From Azospirillum oleiclasticum (GTDB lineage Bacteria; Pseudomonadota; Alphaproteobacteria; Azospirillales; Azospirillaceae): a stretch of 64,000 bases of DNA. The stretch is from NCBI RefSeq assembly GCF_013423485.1, contig NZ_JABFFR010000001.1, forward strand, positions 434,001 through 498,000. Reading direction: 5' to 3'. The stretch's first letter is position 1, and each line of letters starts with the position of its first letter. Below are positions 16,997 through 26,772 of this stretch, one piece after another. A program made the position numbers and the translations under genes. The notes beneath the pieces were generated by a model, which did not search any database, was not told the DNA's origin, and saw only the letters and a list, made by a program, of their open reading frames with translations.

Positions 16997-18841
16997 TCAG
17001 CCCTTCAGCGACCCCACATAGCCCCGCCAGCCGCCGAAGTGCGTCACGTCCTCCGCATGGCGGACCGCGATGCCCTCGGCGACGAAACCGTGGACCGTGC
17101 TGCCGTCCTCCAGCGTCACCGTGCCGATGGCGAGCGGGGAGGGGACACGGGCGAGGAAGGCGCCGACCGCGGCGGTGGGGATGTTCCACACCTCCGCCTC
17201 GATGGGCGCGCCGCCGCTCTCCACCCGTTCCAGCGCCGGCCGCGCCGGGGTTCCGGGCAGGGCGTGCAGGCGGTAGATGGGGGCGGTGCGCACCGCCCCG
17301 CGCAGCGTCGCACCCAGCGCCAGCAGCTCGCCGTTCAGCGGCATCCCCGACAGATGCGCGCCGAACACCGCGATGGGCAGAACCGGATGAGCGGCAGCGG
17401 GCGGGGCGGCGGATGCCGGTATAGGCAACCGGGCGCCGGTCGCCCCGAGCGGCAGGTCCATGGTCCGCTGCCACGCCGCACCCAGCCCGGCCAGCCACCC
17501 GTCGTGCCAGGCCGGCGCGATCAGCGTGACACCGGCGGGCAGCCCGTCGGCCTGGAAACCGTTCGGCACAGCCAGCGCCGACAGGTCCATCAGGTTCACG
17601 AAGTTGGTGTAGTAGCCGAGGTTGGAGTTCAGCCCGATCGGGTCGCTCTCGACCTCCGCCACGCGGTAGATGGTGCCGCTGGTCGGCACCAGCATCACCT
17701 CGAAGCCGGTCCACGCCGTCATCGCGCGCTGGCGCAGCGTCTCCAGCTTGTAGAGACCGTCGAAGGCGTCCACCGCGGAATAGCCGCGCCCGCCCTCGAC
17801 GATGCGGCGGACCACCGGGTGGATGGCGTTCGGCTGCTGCTCCAGCATCGCGCGCAGGGCGTGCGTGCGCTCCGCCACCCAGGGGCCGGCGTAGAGCAGG
17901 GAGGCCGCCGCGGCGAAAGGCTCGAAGTCGAACTCGACGGCGGTGCCGCCCAGCGTCTCCATCCGCGCCACCGCCTCGGCGAACAGCCGCTCCGCCTCGG
18001 CGTTGCCGAAGAAGCGGAGCTGGTCGGCCCGCGGCACGCCGAAGCGGAAGCGCTCCGGCGGCCGGCCGGGCCGCAGGTCGAAGCCGGCGGGCGCGGTGCG
18101 GGAGAAGGGATCCGCCGCGTCGTGCCCGGCGGCGACGGCGCAGGCGGCGACCGCGTCCTCGACCGTCAGCGCGAAGACCGATACGCAGTCCAGCGAGCGG
18201 CAGGCCGGCACCACGCCGGTGGTCGGGATCATGCCCTTGGTCGGCTTCAGCCCGACGATGTTGTTGAAGCCCGCCGGCACGCGGCCCGAGCCGGCCGTGT
18301 CGGTGCCCAGCGCGAAGGACACCAGCCCCGACGACACCGCCACCGCCGATCCGGAGCTGGAGCCGCCCGGCACCACCGACGGGTCGAACGGGTTGCGCGG
18401 CACGCCGTAGGGGGAGCGCACGCCGACCAGCCCGGTGGCGAACTGGTCCAGGTTCGTCTTGCCGATCAGCAGGGCGCCGGCATCGAGCAGCCGGCGCACG
18501 GCGGTGGCCGACGCCTCCGGCAGCCGGGCGTAGGCGGGGCAGGCGCAGGTGGTCGCCAGCCCCTCGGCGTCGATGTTGTCCTTCACCGCGAAGGGGATGC
18601 CGAACAACGGCAGCCCTTCCGGCCCGCGGGCGTCGAGATCGCAGGCGCGGGCGCGCAAGCCCTCGTCGTCCACCCGCGCGATCCACACGCGGTCGTCACC
18701 GGCCGCGTCGATGCGCGCCAGCACCGTTTCCGCCACCTCCGCCACCGACAGGGCGCCGCTGCGGTAGCCGGCCGCCAGCGTCGCCATGTCCAGCGACAGC
18801 TCCGTCTGCTTCGGCGACGCCGTCATGCCGATCCCATCCAT
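16997..18841 (-). CDS. atzF: allophanate hydrolase
   Basis: 614 aa from ATG 18841, with GGAGGGG upstream; in-frame GTG 18850 and ATG 18826 are alternatives. The N-terminal amidase-signature domain has the catalytic Lys in AVKDNIDAEG, the SSGSAVAVSSG loop and the nucleophile region ALGTDTAGSGRVPAGFNN. The C-terminal allophanate-hydrolase domain begins near residue 470 (VFGAHLSGMPLNGEL) and ends YVGSLKG. The enzyme splits allophanate to two CO2 and two NH3, the last step of biuret, cyanurate or urea-carboxylase routes. It is divergent from the transporter-atzGEH operon, matching that pathway, and convergent with tauR. Confidence 0.9.
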   Translation of the reverse strand: MDGIGMTASPKQTELSLDMATLAAGYRSGALSVAEVAETVLARIDAAGDDRVWIARVDDEGLRARACDLDARGPEGLPLFGIPFAVKDNIDAEGLATTCACPAYARLPEASATAVRRLLDAGALLIGKTNLDQFATGLVGVRSPYGVPRNPFDPSVVPGGSSSGSAVAVSSGLVSFALGTDTAGSGRVPAGFNNIVGLKPTKGMIPTTGVVPACRSLDCVSVFALTVEDAVAACAVAAGHDAADPFSRTAPAGFDLRPGRPPERFRFGVPRADQLRFFGNAEAERLFAEAVARMETLGGTAVEFDFEPFAAAASLLYAGPWVAERTHALRAMLEQQPNAIHPVVRRIVEGGRGYSAVDAFDGLYKLETLRQRAMTAWTGFEVMLVPTSGTIYRVAEVESDPIGLNSNLGYYTNFVNLMDLSALAVPNGFQADGLPAGVTLIAPAWHDGWLAGLGAAWQRTMDLPLGATGARLPIPASAAPPAAAHPVLPIAVFGAHLSGMPLNGELLALGATLRGAVRTAPIYRLHALPGTPARPALERVESGGAPIEAEVWNIPTAAVGAFLARVPSPLAIGTVTLEDGSTVHGFVAEGIAVRHAEDVTHFGGWRGYVGSLKG

Positions 18842-19214
18842 TCCCCACACCCCTCCGCGCTTCGGTGGACCGATCCGTCGGCCCCGGTTGCATGCACGAT
18901 TGCACTCATCGTGCCGCGGCGCAATCCCGTATGGAACAAAGAGTTTTTGCGGGTCTGGCGCATCTCGGCGGTTCGCACGACCGCCCAGTATGACTAAAAA
19001 ATAGTCTGTTTGACTACGATCGGACGTTCTGCCTACGGGCTGCGCATTCTTGGCCGACGCCGCGCTCCTCGACCGTGGGGCCGGGATCCGCGGCTTTCAA
19101 GGGCTTTGCCGGACAGGCGGCGTTTGGCACGCGCATTGCCAAGGAGGGGGCCAACGACAGGGCACCGCCGGGGCGCACAAGGCCGCTTCGCGAACGGACG
19201 GAGGGACTGAAACA
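18842..19214. other. 373 bp divergent control region between atzF and the transporter operon
   Basis: No gene is seen here. The region holds an imperfectly spaced dyad GCACGAT/ATCGTGC (18894-18914), an AT-rich element GACTA-AAAAA-TAGTC (18992-19006) with a further GACTA at 19012, and a sigma-54 promoter (19124-19140) pointing at the transporter. These elements suggest joint control of atzF and the operon. Confidence 0.6.
19124..19140 (+). promoter_or_regulatory. sigma-54 (-24/-12) promoter for the transporter-atzGEH operon
   Basis: TTGGCACGCGCATTGCC matches the consensus YTGGCACG-N4-TTGCW in every position except the last W. GG and GC are separated by exactly 10 nt. The expected transcription start is near 19151, leaving a leader of about 64 nt before the start codon at 19215, with GGAGGG upstream of the ATG. 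Nitrogen (NtrC) control would suit a route that ends in ammonia. Confidence 0.75.
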
Positions 19215-20816
19215 ATGAAACGACGCGAATTCCTGGCCTCGGGCGCGGCGGTTGCCGCCGGCGGTGCGGCCATCGCCGCCGGTATCCGGCCGGCCAAGGC
19301 GCAAGGGCGCAGCGATGTGCTGCTCACCATCTCCGAGAACCACCCGAACAGCCTGGACATCCACGGCGTCGGCGCCAACCGCCCGGCCTACGAAGCGTCG
19401 TGGAACCTCTACGACCGCCTGATGACCTTCGGCGTCAAGAAGGACGCCAACGGCAACGATCATTACGATTACAGCGCCCTGAAGCCGGAACTGGCGGAGG
19501 AGTGGGACCTCGGCCCCAACTCCGTCACCTTCAAGTTGCGCAAGGACGCCAAGTTCCACGACGGTACGCCGGTGACGGCCAAGGACGTGAAATGGTCCTT
19601 CGACCGCGCGGTCACCGTCGGCGGCTTCCCCACCTTCCAGATGAAGGCCGGCTCGCTGGAGAAGCCGGAGCAGTTCGTGGTGGTGGACGACCACACCTTC
19701 CGCGTCGATTTCCTGCGCGCCGACAAGCTGACCATGCCCGATCTGGCGGTGCCGGTTCCGGCGGTCTTCAATTCCGGGCTGGCGAAGAAGAACGCCACCG
19801 ACGCCGACCCCTGGGCCATGGAGTGGCTGAAGAACAACGCGGCCGGCGGCGGCGCTTACAAGGTGGAGCGCTGGGCACCGGGGCAGGAGCTGATCTTCGC
19901 CCGCTTCGATGACTGGAAGTCCGGCCCGCTGCCGAAGATCCGCCGCGTGGTGTGGCGTCAGGTGCCGTCGGCCGGCAACCGGCGCGCGCTGCTGGAGCGT
20001 GGCGACGCCGACATCTCCTTCGACCTGCCGAACAAGGATTTCGCCGAGCTGGCCGCGGCGAAGTCGCTGACCGTGATCGGCACGCCGGTCGAAAATGCGT
20101 TGCAGTATGTCGGCCTGAACGTCACCAAGCCGCCCTTCGACAACATCAAGGTGCGGCAGGCCGTCGCCTATGCCATCCCGTACCAGCAGATCATGGACGC
20201 GGTGATGTTCGGCCGCGGCATCCCGATGTTCGGCGGCAAGGGTGTGACCGACGCCTCCTGGCCGCAGCCCGCCCCCTACGTCACCGACATCAACAAGGCC
20301 AAGCAGTTGATGGCGGAGGCCGGCTACCCCAACGGGCTGGAGACCACGCTGTCCTTCGACCTCGGCCTTGCCGGTGTCAACGAGCCGATGTGCGTGCTGA
20401 TCCAGGAAAGCCTCGCCCAGATCGGCATCAAGACCACCATCGCCAAGGTGCCCGGCGCCAACTGGCGCAACGAGCTGCTGAAGAAGCAGATGCCGCTCTA
20501 CACCAACACCTTCGGCGGTTGGCTGAATTTCCCCGATTACTTCTTCTTCTGGGCGTACCACAGCCAGAACGCGGTGTTCAACACCATGTCCTACCAGGAC
20601 AAGGCGATGGACGCGCTGATCGACGCCGCCCGCTTCGAGACCGACAAGGCCAAGTACGAGGCCGCCGTCCAGGGCTTCATCAAGAAGGCCTGGGACGAGG
20701 TGCCGCGCATCCCGCTCTACCAGCCCTACCTGAATGTCGCGATGCAGAAGAACATCACCGGCTACCGCTACTGGTTCCACCGGCAGCTCGACTACCGGCA
20801 GTTGGCGAAGGCATGA
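19215..20816 (+). CDS. dipeptide/oligopeptide-type ABC transporter, substrate-binding protein
   Basis: 533 aa from ATG 19215 with GGAGGG nine nt upstream. A twin-arginine signal is present (KRREFLASGAAVAAGGAAIAAG), so the protein is probably exported folded by Tat. The mature part is a family 5 binding protein (DppA/OppA fold): WDLGPNSVTFKLRKDAKFHDGTPVTAKDVKWSFDRAV is the conserved signature. Given atzG-atzE-atzH downstream, the ligand may be a ureido or amide compound instead of a peptide; this is inferred from context only. A 10-bp hairpin follows the stop. Confidence 0.88.
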   Translation: MKRREFLASGAAVAAGGAAIAAGIRPAKAQGRSDVLLTISENHPNSLDIHGVGANRPAYEASWNLYDRLMTFGVKKDANGNDHYDYSALKPELAEEWDLGPNSVTFKLRKDAKFHDGTPVTAKDVKWSFDRAVTVGGFPTFQMKAGSLEKPEQFVVVDDHTFRVDFLRADKLTMPDLAVPVPAVFNSGLAKKNATDADPWAMEWLKNNAAGGGAYKVERWAPGQELIFARFDDWKSGPLPKIRRVVWRQVPSAGNRRALLERGDADISFDLPNKDFAELAAAKSLTVIGTPVENALQYVGLNVTKPPFDNIKVRQAVAYAIPYQQIMDAVMFGRGIPMFGGKGVTDASWPQPAPYVTDINKAKQLMAEAGYPNGLETTLSFDLGLAGVNEPMCVLIQESLAQIGIKTTIAKVPGANWRNELLKKQMPLYTNTFGGWLNFPDYFFFWAYHSQNAVFNTMSYQDKAMDALIDAARFETDKAKYEAAVQGFIKKAWDEVPRIPLYQPYLNVAMQKNITGYRYWFHRQLDYRQLAKA

Positions 20817-20823
20817 CGTGACA

Positions 20824-20846
20824 CCCCCTCCCCGCCGGGGAGGGGG
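20824..20846 (+). terminator. stem-loop between binding-protein and permease genes
   Basis: A perfect 10-bp stem (CCCCCTCCCC with GGGGAGGGGG) and a 3-nt loop lie 7 nt after the binding-protein stop. There is no U-run. As an intra-operon hairpin, it could stabilise the upstream message or reduce read-through into the permease genes, giving excess binding protein. Confidence 0.6.
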
Positions 20847-20867
20847 CATTGCGACGGGGAGACCTCC

Positions 20868-21881
20868 ATGCTCCAGTTGATCGCGCAGCGCCTGACCGCG
20901 GCCGTTCCCGGCGTTCTCGGGGTGATCGTGGTGACCTTTCTGCTGTCGCGCGCGTTGCCGGGAGACCCGGCGGCCTATTTTGCCGGGCCGGCGGCGACGC
21001 CGCAGGCGATCGAGGAGATCCGGCAGAAGCTGGGTCTTGATCGGCCGATGTGGGAGCAGTTCATCGATTACATCGGCGATCTCGTGCGCGGCGATCTCGG
21101 CAACTCGCTGACCACCGGCCAGCCGGTGATGCAGGAGCTGGTGACGCGGCTGCCCGCCTCGGCGGAGCTGACGCTGCTGGCGCTGGTGGTCGCCGTGCTG
21201 GTGGCGGTGCCGCTGGGGGTGCTGGCGGCGGTGAAGCAGGGGTCGTGGATCGACCACCTGTCGCGCGTCGTGACCACGGCCGGTGTGTCGCTGCCCACCT
21301 TCTTCACCGGGCTGCTGCTCGTCTACGTCTTCTACTACAAGCTGGGCTGGGCGCCGCCGCCATTGGGGCGGCTCGACATCTATTTCTCGCCGCCCGACCA
21401 CGTCACCGGCTTCTACCTGATCGACAGCCTGATTGCCCGCGATCTGGAGCTGTTCGTGGCGGCGCTTGGTCAGCTCATCCTGCCGGCCTCGACCCTGGCG
21501 GTCTTCGCGCTGGCGCCGCTGGCGCGGATGACGCGCGCGTCGATGCTGGCGGTGCTGTCCAGCGACTTCATCCGCACAGCCAAGGCCGGCGGGCTGCGCT
21601 CGCACACGGTGGTCGTCACCTACGCCTTCCGCAACGCGGTGCTGCCGGTGGTGACCACGCTGGGCATGGTCTTCTCCTTCCTGCTGGGCGCCAACGTGCT
21701 GGTGGAGAAGGTGTTCTCCTGGCCCGGCATCGGCTCCTACGCCATCGAGAGCCTGATCGCGTCCGACTACGCGCCGGTGCAGGGCTTCGTGATGACGATG
21801 GCGCTGCTCTACGTCTTCCTCAACCTGTTGATCGACGTCCTGTATGGCGTGATCGACCCGCGCGTGGGGATCGATGCATGA
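20868..21881 (+). CDS. ABC transporter permease, DppB/OppB type
   Basis: 337 aa with six predicted membrane helices. It starts MLQLIAQRLTAAVPGVLGVIVVTFLLSRALPGDPAAYFAG, the classic DppB N-terminus, and contains LGLDRPMWEQFIDYIGDLVRGDLGNSL and an EAA loop (DFIRTAKAGGLRSHTVVVTYAFRNAVLPVVTTLG). It precedes the second permease with an ATGA overlap. It forms the membrane channel with the next gene product. Confidence 0.9.
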   Translation: MLQLIAQRLTAAVPGVLGVIVVTFLLSRALPGDPAAYFAGPAATPQAIEEIRQKLGLDRPMWEQFIDYIGDLVRGDLGNSLTTGQPVMQELVTRLPASAELTLLALVVAVLVAVPLGVLAAVKQGSWIDHLSRVVTTAGVSLPTFFTGLLLVYVFYYKLGWAPPPLGRLDIYFSPPDHVTGFYLIDSLIARDLELFVAALGQLILPASTLAVFALAPLARMTRASMLAVLSSDFIRTAKAGGLRSHTVVVTYAFRNAVLPVVTTLGMVFSFLLGANVLVEKVFSWPGIGSYAIESLIASDYAPVQGFVMTMALLYVFLNLLIDVLYGVIDPRVGIDA

Positions 21882-22777
21882 CGACCGTCGCCGCCGGCCT
21901 TCCCGCCGACAAGCCCCGGCGCTCCACCGGGACCGCCGCCTTCCTGCGCCACGCCCGCTACGTGATCGGCGAGAACCCGGTCACCGCCTTCTCCTTCGGC
22001 CTGTTCGGGCTGCTGGTGCTGGCGGCGGTGTTCGGGCCGGCGCTGGTGCCGCACGACCCGCTGGCCAGCAACACCGCCCGCGCGCTGGAACCGCCGAGTG
22101 CGGAGTTCTGGTTCGGCACCGACCAGCTGGGCCGCGACATCTTCAGCCGGGTGGTCGTGGCGACGCGGCTCGACATGGGCATCGCGCTGGCCTCTGTGGT
22201 GCTGGCCTTCCTGATGGGGACGCTGGCCGGCACCGCGGCCGGCTTCTACGGCGGCTGGACCGAGCGCATCGTCAGCCGGATCGTCGACACCATCATGGCC
22301 TTCCCGCTCTTCGTGCTCGCCATGGGGATCGTGGCGGCGCTCGGCAACACGGTGACCAACATCGTGCTGGCGACCGCCATCATCAACTTCCCGCTCTACG
22401 CCCGCGTGGCGCGCGCGGAAGCCAACATCCGGCGCAACGCCGGCTATGTGGAGGCCGCCCGTCTCGCCGGCAATTCGGAGCCGCGCGTGCTGCTCGGCCA
22501 CGTGCTGCCCAACATCCTGCCGCTGATGGCGGTGCAGTGCAGCCTGACCATGGGCTACGCCATCCTGAACGCCGCCGGCCTGTCCTTCATCGGGCTGGGC
22601 GTGCGCCCGCCGGATGCGGAGTGGGGGATCATGGTGGCGGAGGGGGCGGCATTCATCGTGTCCGGCGAATGGTGGATCGCGCTGTTCCCCGGTCTGGCGC
22701 TGATGATCGCGGTGTTCGGCTTCAACCTGATGGGCGACGGTCTGCGCGACCTGATCGACCCGCGGAGGCGCACATGA
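21878..22777 (+). CDS. ABC transporter permease, DppC/OppC type
   Basis: 299 aa from ATG 21878, overlapping the previous stop by 4 nt. It has the DppC layout: a cytoplasmic N-terminus, a first helix FGLFGLLVLAAVFGPALV, then FWFGTDQLGRDIFSRVVVATRLDMGIALASV, and the EAA loop GYVEAARLAGNSEPRVLLGHVLPNILPLM. The stop overlaps the next start (ATGA). It partners the DppB-type protein. Confidence 0.9.
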   Translation: MTTVAAGLPADKPRRSTGTAAFLRHARYVIGENPVTAFSFGLFGLLVLAAVFGPALVPHDPLASNTARALEPPSAEFWFGTDQLGRDIFSRVVVATRLDMGIALASVVLAFLMGTLAGTAAGFYGGWTERIVSRIVDTIMAFPLFVLAMGIVAALGNTVTNIVLATAIINFPLYARVARAEANIRRNAGYVEAARLAGNSEPRVLLGHVLPNILPLMAVQCSLTMGYAILNAAGLSFIGLGVRPPDAEWGIMVAEGAAFIVSGEWWIALFPGLALMIAVFGFNLMGDGLRDLIDPRRRT

Positions 22778-23757
22778 CCGACGCACCCGTCACCCACATC
22801 CCGCTGCTGTCGGTCGAGGAGCTGTCGGTCGAGTTCCGCACCCGCAACGGCACCGTCTTCGCGCTGGAGGATGTGGGCTTCGCGCTCGACAAGGGGGAGA
22901 CCATCGCGCTGGTGGGGGAGAGCGGGTCCGGCAAGTCGGTCACCGCCTTCGCCCTGCTCGGCATCTCCGACCCCGCGGCCAAGGTGACGAAGGGCCGGGC
23001 GGTGTTCGGCGGGCTCGACCTGCTGTCGCAGCCGGAAAAGGTCCTGCGGGAGCTGCGCGGGCGCGAGCTGTCGATGATCTTCCAGAACCCGCGGGCCGCC
23101 CTCAACCCGATCCGCCCGATCGGCAAGCAGATCGCCGACATCCTGCTGCGCCATGGCGGCGCCACCGGCCAGACCGCCAAGGCGAAGGCGGTGGAGATGC
23201 TGGCCGCCGTGCGCATCCCTGATCCGGAACGTCGCGCCAAGGCCTACCCGTTCGAGCTGTCGGGCGGCATGTGCCAGCGCGTCATGATCGCCATGGCGTT
23301 GGCCTGCTCGCCGGCCCTGCTGATCGCCGATGAGCCGACCACGGGGCTGGACGTGACCACCCAGGCCGCCATCATGGACCTGATCCGCGACCTGTCGCGC
23401 GAGCGCGGCATGGCGACCATCCTGATCACCCACGATCTGGGGCTGGCGGCGGAGATCGCCGACCGCATCGTCGTCATGCACGCCGGCCACATCGTGGAGA
23501 CGGCGCCCACGGCGCAGCTCTTCGCGAACCCGCGCCATCCCTACACCCGCCGCCTGATCGGGGCGACGCCGGGCGAGGGGCGCTCGCTGGCCGACCTGAC
23601 CGCCATCCCCGGTGGCTTGCCCGACCTGCGCAAGGCGCCGCTGCCGGCCTGCCGCTATTCGGCCCGCTGCGAGCGCCGCGCCGCCGACTGCGAGGCGCCG
23701 TTGCCGCGTCTGGTCGCGGCGCACAGCCTCACAGCCTGCCACCACCCGCTGTCGTAG
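22774..23757 (+). CDS. ABC transporter ATP-binding protein, DppD/OppD type
   Basis: 327 aa from ATG 22774. The ATPase motifs are Walker [13 protein letters not shown], signature [15 protein letters not shown] and Walker [13 protein letters not shown]. The C-terminal oligopeptide-transporter extension contains the cysteines of the iron-sulfur-like segment ([21 protein letters not shown]). The next ATPase gene follows 12 nt later, giving the usual heterodimer of two ATPases. Confidence 0.9.
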   Translation: MTDAPVTHIPLLSVEELSVEFRTRNGTVFALEDVGFALDKGETIALVGESGSGKSVTAFALLGISDPAAKVTKGRAVFGGLDLLSQPEKVLRELRGRELSMIFQNPRAALNPIRPIGKQIADILLRHGGATGQTAKAKAVEMLAAVRIPDPERRAKAYPFELSGGMCQRVMIAMALACSPALLIADEPTTGLDVTTQAAIMDLIRDLSRERGMATILITHDLGLAAEIADRIVVMHAGHIVETAPTAQLFANPRHPYTRRLIGATPGEGRSLADLTAIPGGLPDLRKAPLPACRYSARCERRAADCEAPLPRLVAAHSLTACHHPLS

Positions 23758-23769
23758 GGGACCGGAGCC

Positions 23770-24741
23770 ATGGAGCCGCTGCTCGCCGTCACCGACCTCG
23801 TCAAGCGCTTCCCGGTCAACAAGAAGCCGTTCCGCAAGCCCTCGCTCCTGCACGCCGTGGACGGCATCAGCCTGACGGTGGGCAGGGGGGAGACGGTCGG
23901 GCTTGTGGGGGAGAGCGGCTGCGGCAAGTCCACGCTGGTGCGGTTGCTGTCCCGCCTGCTCGACCCGAACGAGGGCAGCATCCGCTTCGATGGCGCGGAT
24001 TACGCCACCATCCCCGCCCGCAAGTTCGGCCGCAAGCCGGAACGCGCCGACATCCAGATGGTGTTCCAGGACGCCGGCGACAGCCTGAACCCGCGCTACA
24101 CCGCCTTCGACGCCATCGCCGACCCGCTGCGCCGCCTGAAGCGCCTGTCGGGTGCGGCGCTGGCCGCCAAGGTGGAGGAGACGGCGGAGCTCTGCGGCCT
24201 GCCGCGGGAGCTGCTGTCGCGCCTGCCGCACCAGCTTTCCGGCGGGCAGAAGGCGCGCGTCGGCATCGCCCGCGCGGTCGCGGTGGAACCGAAGCTGCTG
24301 ATCCTGGACGAACCGACGGCGGCGCTGGACGTGTCGGTGCAGGTGGTCATCCTGCGGCTGCTCGACGATCTGAAGACACGTCTGGGGATGAGCTACCTGT
24401 TCGTCAGCCACGACCTGAACGTCGTCCGGCTGATCTGCGACCGGGTGATCGTCATGTATCTGGGCAAGGTGGTGGAGGCCGGACCGGCCGAGGCGGTGTT
24501 CCGCAACCCCGCCCACCCCTACACCCGTGCGCTCTTGTCCGCCATCCCCGGCCATGCGGCGGGCCGCATCCACCTGACCGGCGAGCCGCGCAGCCCGATC
24601 GACCCCAACCCGACCGTCTGCCGCTTCCATGGCCGCTGCCCGATCGGCACCGACCGCTGTACCGCGGAGATGCCGGTGCTGCGCGGGCTGGGTGGCGGGC
24701 GCGTGGCGGCGTGCCATTATGCGGAGGCGGTGGCAGGGTAG
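23770..24741 (+). CDS. ABC transporter ATP-binding protein, DppF/OppF type
   Basis: 323 aa. Walker [15 protein letters not shown], signature [15 protein letters not shown], Walker [13 protein letters not shown] and the C-terminal [14 protein letters not shown] segment are all intact. It is the second ATPase of the five-gene transporter. The signature has KAR where QQR is usual in OppF, a conservative change. atzG begins 50 nt later, so the transporter and hydrolase genes are probably one transcript. Confidence 0.9.
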   Translation: MEPLLAVTDLVKRFPVNKKPFRKPSLLHAVDGISLTVGRGETVGLVGESGCGKSTLVRLLSRLLDPNEGSIRFDGADYATIPARKFGRKPERADIQMVFQDAGDSLNPRYTAFDAIADPLRRLKRLSGAALAAKVEETAELCGLPRELLSRLPHQLSGGQKARVGIARAVAVEPKLLILDEPTAALDVSVQVVILRLLDDLKTRLGMSYLFVSHDLNVVRLICDRVIVMYLGKVVEAGPAEAVFRNPAHPYTRALLSAIPGHAAGRIHLTGEPRSPIDPNPTVCRFHGRCPIGTDRCTAEMPVLRGLGGGRVAACHYAEAVAG

Positions 24742-24791
24742 ACGCCCCCTTTCCGACCCCGCCTTCCCAACAACACCACAGGGAGACACCC

Positions 24792-24974
24792 ATGCCCGAC
24801 ATCGACATCCCCGCCTATGTGGATCAGGCGGCGGCCGTGATCGGCCTGCCGATCGACCCGGCGCACCGGCCGGGCGTGATCATGAATTTCGAGCGGGTGG
24901 CGGGCATGGCGGCGCTCGTCCTCGACCTGCCGCTGTCGGACACCGACGAGGTCGCCCCGGTGTACGTCCCATGA
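24792..24974 (+). CDS. atzG: AtzG-like small subunit of 1-carboxybiuret hydrolase (DUF4089)
   Basis: 60 aa from ATG 24792 with GGGAGA upstream. It matches the DUF4089/AtzG family: IPAYVDQAAAVIGLPIDPAHRPGVIMNFERVAGMAALVLDLPL. In Pseudomonas sp. ADP, AtzG is required to form the AtzE-AtzG heterotetramer that deaminates 1-carboxybiuret. The gene overlaps atzE by 4 nt (ATGA), and the pair is expected to be translated in equal amounts. The cytoplasmic protein is helical with no catalytic residues of its own. Confidence 0.85.
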   Translation: MPDIDIPAYVDQAAAVIGLPIDPAHRPGVIMNFERVAGMAALVLDLPLSDTDEVAPVYVP

Positions 24975-26374
24975 TCGGCGCATCGGCCTCCGCTCGGGAT
25001 ATCGCCGCCGCTGTCAGGACCAAGCGCGTGTCGGCGGTGGAGGCGGTGCGCGCAGCCCTCCACCGCATCCAGGCGAATGACGCGGCGGTCAACGGATTCA
25101 CCACCGTCACCGCCGACCGGGCGCTGGCCCGCGCCGCCGACATTGACCGCGTGATCGCGTCCGGTGGCGATCCGGGACCGCTGGCCGGTGCCCCCTTCGC
25201 GGTGAAGAACCTGTTCGATGTGAAGGGGCTGCCAACGCTGGCGGGTTCGAAGATCAACCGTGACCGCACGCCCGCCACCCGCGACGCCGCGCTGGTGGAG
25301 CGGCTGGAGGCGGCCGGGGCGGTGCTGGTCGGCGCCCTCAACATGGACGAGTACGCCTACGGCTTCACCACGGAGAACAGCCATTACGGCCCCTGCCGCA
25401 ACCCGCACGACACGACGCGGCTGGCCGGCGGATCGTCCGGCGGGTCGGCGGTCGCGGTGGCGGCCGGGCTGGTGCCGCTGACGCTGGGATCGGACACCAA
25501 CGGCTCCATCCGGGTGCCGTCCTCGCTCTGCGGCATCTTTGGCCTGAAACCGACCTACGGGCGGCTGACGCGCACCGGCTCCTACCTGTTCGCGTCCAGC
25601 TTCGACCATCTGGGCCCCTTCGCCCGTTCGGTGGGTGACATCGCCGCCGCCTACGACACCATGCAGGGCCCCGACCCTGAGGATCCCGCGTGCAGCACGC
25701 CCGCGGCCGATCCGGTGCTGCCGAAACTGGCGGAGGGGGCCGGGGGCCTGCGCGTTGCCGTCGCCGACGGCTGGTTCCGCAAGGGTCTGTCGGACGAGGG
25801 GCAGGCGGCCATGGCCGCGGTCGCCGGGGCGCTCGGGGCCACCCGCAGCGTCACCATTCCGGAGGCGCAACGCGCCCGCGCGGCCGCCTTCCTGATCACC
25901 ATGGCGGAAGGCGCCAACCTGCACCTGCCGGACCTGAAGACGCGCGCCACCGACTTCGACCCGATGACGCGCGACCGTTTCCTGGCCGGCGCCCTGGTGC
26001 CCGCCCATTGGGTGCTCCAGGCACAGCGGCTGCGCCGCTGGTACCGGGCGCGGGTGCTCGAGCTGTTCCAGACGGTGGACGTCATCCTCGCCCCCGCCAC
26101 CCCGGTGGTCGCCCCGCCCATCGGCACCGAATTCTTCGAACTGGATGGAGAGCGGCTGCCGGTCCGCGCCAACATGGGGCTCTACACCCAGCCGCTGTCC
26201 TTCATCGGGCTGCCGATCCTGGCGGTGCCGGTGCACCGGCCGGGCTCGCTGCCCATCGGCGTCCAGGTCATCGCCGCCCCTTGGCGGGAAGATCTGGTGC
26301 TGAGGGTCGGGGCCGCGCTGGAGGCCGCCGGCGTGGTGTCCGCCCCCGTCGCCAAGGCCTTCGCCGATGCTTGA
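24971..26374 (+). CDS. atzE: AtzE-family amidohydrolase (1-carboxybiuret hydrolase subunit)
   Basis: 467 aa from ATG 24971. It is an amidase-signature enzyme with the Lys of the Ser-cisSer-Lys triad in [11 protein letters not shown], the cis-Ser loop [15 protein letters not shown] and nucleophile region [27 protein letters not shown]. The [11 protein letters not shown] variant is typical of AtzE as opposed to GatA. Adjacent atzG and atzH support the assignment. In the known pathway it converts 1-carboxybiuret to 1,3-dicarboxyurea, which decays to allophanate for AtzF. No cyanuric acid hydrolase (atzD) is in the window, so the physiological substrate may differ, for example an oxalurate- or ureido-derived amide. 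Confidence 0.85.
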   Translation: MIGASASARDIAAAVRTKRVSAVEAVRAALHRIQANDAAVNGFTTVTADRALARAADIDRVIASGGDPGPLAGAPFAVKNLFDVKGLPTLAGSKINRDRTPATRDAALVERLEAAGAVLVGALNMDEYAYGFTTENSHYGPCRNPHDTTRLAGGSSGGSAVAVAAGLVPLTLGSDTNGSIRVPSSLCGIFGLKPTYGRLTRTGSYLFASSFDHLGPFARSVGDIAAAYDTMQGPDPEDPACSTPAADPVLPKLAEGAGGLRVAVADGWFRKGLSDEGQAAMAAVAGALGATRSVTIPEAQRARAAAFLITMAEGANLHLPDLKTRATDFDPMTRDRFLAGALVPAHWVLQAQRLRRWYRARVLELFQTVDVILAPATPVVAPPIGTEFFELDGERLPVRANMGLYTQPLSFIGLPILAVPVHRPGSLPIGVQVIAAPWREDLVLRVGAALEAAGVVSAPVAKAFADA

Positions 26375-26744
26375 GATCAACATCCCCGAGGTGGTCGCCG
26401 AGGTCACCACCGCCTTCGCCCGCTACGAGCAGGCGCTGGTGACCAACGACGTCGCGGTGCTGGACGCGCTGTTCTGGGACAGCCCCCATACGCTGCGGTT
26501 CGGGGCCACCGAGAACCTCTACGGCTACGCCGCCATCCAGGCCTTCCGCGCCGGCCGGTCAGCGGCGGGTCTGGCGCGGGAGATCTTCAACACCGTGATC
26601 ACCACCTACGGCCGTGACATGGCGACGGCCAACACCGAGTTCCGGCGCGCGGGCAACCCGCGCACCGGGCGCCAGAGTCAGACCTGGATGCGGACCCCGG
26701 AGGGTTGGCGGGTGGTGGCCGCCCATGTGTCCCTGATAGGGTGA
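26367..26744 (+). CDS. atzH: AtzH/HpxZ-like protein (DUF3225, NTF2 fold)
   Basis: 125 aa starting 8 nt before the atzE stop. It belongs to the DUF3225/SnoaL-like group: [56 protein letters not shown]. AtzH was shown to convert dicarboxyurea to allophanate in the cyanurate pathway, and the HpxZ relative lies in oxalurate clusters. Here it closes the atzG-atzE-atzH set. It could therefore channel the AtzE product to AtzF. No signal peptide. Confidence 0.82.
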   Translation: MLEINIPEVVAEVTTAFARYEQALVTNDVAVLDALFWDSPHTLRFGATENLYGYAAIQAFRAGRSAAGLAREIFNTVITTYGRDMATANTEFRRAGNPRTGRQSQTWMRTPEGWRVVAAHVSLIG

Positions 26745-26772
26745 CGTGTGTGGTTGCCGGTGCGCCGCAATT

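Noticed and set aside
19014..21605. 863-codon open frame on the minus strand
   Set aside because: It is antisense to the binding-protein and permease genes; the translation is histidine/arginine-rich and low in hydrophobic patterning.
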